64,000 bases of DNA from Inonotus obliquus (lineage: Eukaryota > Basidiomycota > Agaricomycetes > Hymenochaetales > Hymenochaetaceae). Every line of letters starts with the position of its first letter. The stretch's first letter is position 1. A program made the translations under genes and the position numbers. The stretch covers positions 1,488,001-1,552,000 of the forward strand of contig JAJHTX010000010.1 of the NCBI GenBank assembly GCA_032164295.1, given 5' to 3'. Below, piece by piece: positions 62,136 to 64,000 of the stretch. The notes below the pieces were generated by a model that did not search any database, was not told the origin of the DNA, and saw nothing but the letters and a program-made list of their open reading frames with translations.

Positions 62136-63198
62136 TCGCCTTCAGGGAGCTGGACTCCTTGAGGGCGGGGGGGGGAGGGGAGGGGAGTGGAGTGGAGTGC
62201 GTTGCGAAGCACCTGTATTGGAAAGGGATAATCCTGTAAATTGTCAGCAGCAGGTTCTGCTTGACACCATCCGCTGGTCGGATTGGACGTATTCCTGTAA
62301 GCATCCCTTTTCCAGCGAAAGATATCATGTATGTCGCCGGGCTGGTCCTGGCGGCTTTGCTTCGCGCGGGCGCACCGTCGACTGGTTTCGACGCTTCGCT
62401 GTCATCACGGGGTTCGGTCGTCTGGCACGGCATGAACTTCAATGGCGATGGAAAGACGCTGGTCGTCGACGGGATGTGCAGAATATTCACGCGAATGCCA
62501 CCGGTTGGCTCTTCGGAATGAGGAGAGATTGGGCGAGGAGAAGTAAAAGATGAGTTCCAATTCTTTCCCTCGTCTCTTTTCTGTCATCCCCCTTCGTCCT
62601 ACTCGTCCCACAGGACTGCGGGTGGGGACAGCCTGACGGCCGAGTATCCCTACCCACCGTTCAGTGGGTCTTGTAGATGCGGAGGGAGATGCGGAGGAGT
62701 CGCTTTCTTTGATCGAAAGAAACGAACACCATTGACTGATTAATTCCCGTGGCTGACGGAGGCGTGTTCGCTTCTGTCAACCACGGGTCCCCACCCCCGC
62801 AGGTGCCGACGTTTTCGATTATACGTGGTACGCTGGACGTCCATGCATCAAGTCTCGCTCGCTCGCGTCGCATGACGACTTCGTCCAGACATACAAGTCT
62901 CGCGTTCGAACCCTCCCCGGAGAAGGACTAGTTTTTATACTGTTTTTGCAATCTTGAGACTCTTGAAGGACATTGTCTGTTGTGCAATTAGCCGCATGTA
63001 TGTATAGGAGTTTTGTATTGCGCACGCGCCAGAATTTGTGTTTTGCATTCTCATAAAAATTGCATTGTGTGGGACAAGCAAGTGTGTAGCAAAGCTATTA
63101 TGAGCGTAACAACAACGCATTCCATGGACTGAGTGGTCATCATGAAGAATTTAAAACAAACGCAAGTGTAATCCAGAGCAGAGCGCGTCTCACCGTAA
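62136..63198. other. 3' region with G-run and imperfect inverted repeats
   Basis: Directly after the previous stop, 62161-62200 holds a dense G run with A spacers. 62613-62629 (CTGCGGGTGGGGAC) is nearly complementary to 62787-62803 (GTCCCCACCCCCGCAG), with an inner pair CCCGTGGCTGAC / GTCAACCACGGG. Frames here are GC-biased shadows with no domain. Confidence 0.4.
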
Positions 63199-64000
63199 TT
63201 AAATATTTACGAAATCAAGAAAGGCCTCCTCGACTGATAACTTGCGTACGACGAGTGCCTCAACTATGTATCGACGCTCGGTTGGGTCATCGGGCGTCAG
63301 GATACCATTGTGCATCACGTCGTTGCAGACGTCTACACTCCCCGTGCTGCTGGATCTGCTAATCGTGGTCTCCTGCAGGCAACGAAGCGACTGGGGGGAA
63401 CATTCGTCGTCGTCATCATTGAGGGACAACATCGCAGCTGCAGCTTCGATATCGTCGAGGGCCTTCAGGTGCACACTACTTGTAACGGTATCAGCACCTG
63501 GAGAATTGGAGACCGACTCGCCGTCCGGTCCGCCGTTATCAACATCATCGACAACCAGTTGAGGCATCTGTGTCTGCGGAACACGCCTCAACTCCGTCTT
63601 GGCCTTTCCTATCTTCTGGTCAGATTGCCTGGGCTCCGGCACATCTAAAGGTGCACTTGGAGCGTGCAGAGATGTAAGGTCCAGTGAGAACATCTCGTCC
63701 GACGGTGCGTGTTTGAGTCTTGGAGGCGTTGCTTGTGGTGTCGGAGTACGTCGGCGATGCGGACGTGGCTTGTACACGGAAGCAATTTCGAAGTCAAGAT
63801 CCGTTCCAATCGATCCGCAGTCATCTCCAGCCGGTGAGTCACATGAACCATTAGTTGTCTTGGAGTAAGAAATTCCTGAGCGGTGCAGTATGAAAACTCC
63901 GGGAGAAAGATGGGTGAGGGAAGAGTTGCGAAATGGGTCCTCTTCGATCTCGATGGTAGGATGCCCAGAATCCTCATCGGTACCTGCGCTCGACGGGGGC
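63199..64000 (-). CDS. 3' end of an unknown Ser/Pro-rich gene (runs off the window)
   Basis: The minus frame is open from the window edge (at least back to base 63996) to the stop at 63199, about 266 residues. The upstream part reads 'GHPTIEIEEDPFRNSS' and 'LSPGVFILHRSG', then 'DLDFEIASVYKPRPHRRR'. The centre is disordered. The end is more ordered: 'ALDDIEAAAAMLSLNDDDDE', 'GILTPDDPTERRYIVEALVV' and 'SVEEAFLDFVNI'. No intron is needed within it. I recognise no family. The first ATG in frame (63777) is not taken as the start because coding character continues upstream. Confidence 0.6.
   Translation of the reverse strand, partial: PPSSAGTDEDSGHPTIEIEEDPFRNSSLTHLSPGVFILHRSGISYSKTTNGSCDSPAGDDCGSIGTDLDFEIASVYKPRPHRRRTPTPQATPPRLKHAPSDEMFSLDLTSLHAPSAPLDVPEPRQSDQKIGKAKTELRRVPQTQMPQLVVDDVDNGGPDGESVSNSPGADTVTSSVHLKALDDIEAAAAMLSLNDDDDECSPQSLRCLQETTISRSSSTGSVDVCNDVMHNGILTPDDPTERRYIVEALVVRKLSVEEAFLDFVNI

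Noticed and set aside
62020..62553. 177-aa plus frame overlapping the end of the 324-aa gene
   Set aside because: It starts inside the real gene in another frame and is GC-biased; likely 3' UTR.
62880..62930. tRNA-like GTTCGAACC word
   Set aside because: No matching A-box or foldable arms at the right distance.
63645..63977. 110-aa minus frame starting MRILGILPS
   Set aside because: Another frame of the same strand is open across the whole region and continues into the 63199 stop.

Overview
The window looks like nuclear DNA of a mushroom-forming basidiomycete (Agaricomycetes). Genes are cut by many introns of about 50 nt with GT..AG ends. The tryptophan gene is the fungal fused glutamine amidotransferase / indole-glycerol-phosphate synthase / phosphoribosylanthranilate isomerase. 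There is an Slt2-type MAP kinase with a TEY loop, a MYND-finger protein, expanded NACHT-WD40 receptors and F-box proteins. I saw no bacterial operon structure, RNA gene or CRISPR array. Most exon models were built by hand from splice signals; for eleven genes the exon lengths sum to whole codons.

Layout. 1-5.7 kb: the 3' end of a Crinkler/RHS-like gene, a Harbinger-type MITE, an F-box gene and a decayed partial copy of it. 5.7-10.9 kb: NLR-1, a complete C2-NACHT-WD40 receptor on the minus strand. 11-14 kb is gene-poor. 14.1-16.8 kb: a 14-exon flavocytochrome b2-like FMN dehydrogenase ending in SKL. 17-30.4 kb: four tandem minus-strand MFS transporters of the allantoate/nicotinate permease type, with two wrecked copies between them. 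31.3-34 kb: a SulP/STAS anion permease. 34.6-36.3 kb: a 75-aa protein and a MYND-finger gene. 36.8-37.3 kb: an orphan WD40 fragment. 38.9-41.1 kb: a 639-aa disordered protein. 43.6-48.8 kb: NLR-2, a paralogue of NLR-1 with the same nine-exon layout. 49.3-51.2 kb: the MAP kinase; 52.1-54.8 kb: trpC, diverging from it with a second MITE between them. 55.7-62.1 kb: a four-pass membrane protein, a secreted isochorismatase-like hydrolase, a DUF218 protein and an acidic unknown. The last 0.8 kb is the 3' end of a gene that leaves the window.

How it fits together. Two parts are dynamic and family-rich: the NLR/F-box/Crinkler material, and the transporter array beside the dehydrogenase, which could take up an organic anion and oxidise a 2-hydroxy acid (inference). 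The right-hand 15 kb is ordinary conserved single-copy gene space. Nothing here is clearly a new system. The strongest leads are the paired C2-NLRs with their shed WD40 fragment, the interleaved transporter remnants, the peroxisome-tagged flavocytochrome with a 9-nt microexon, and the two MITEs sharing a terminal motif.
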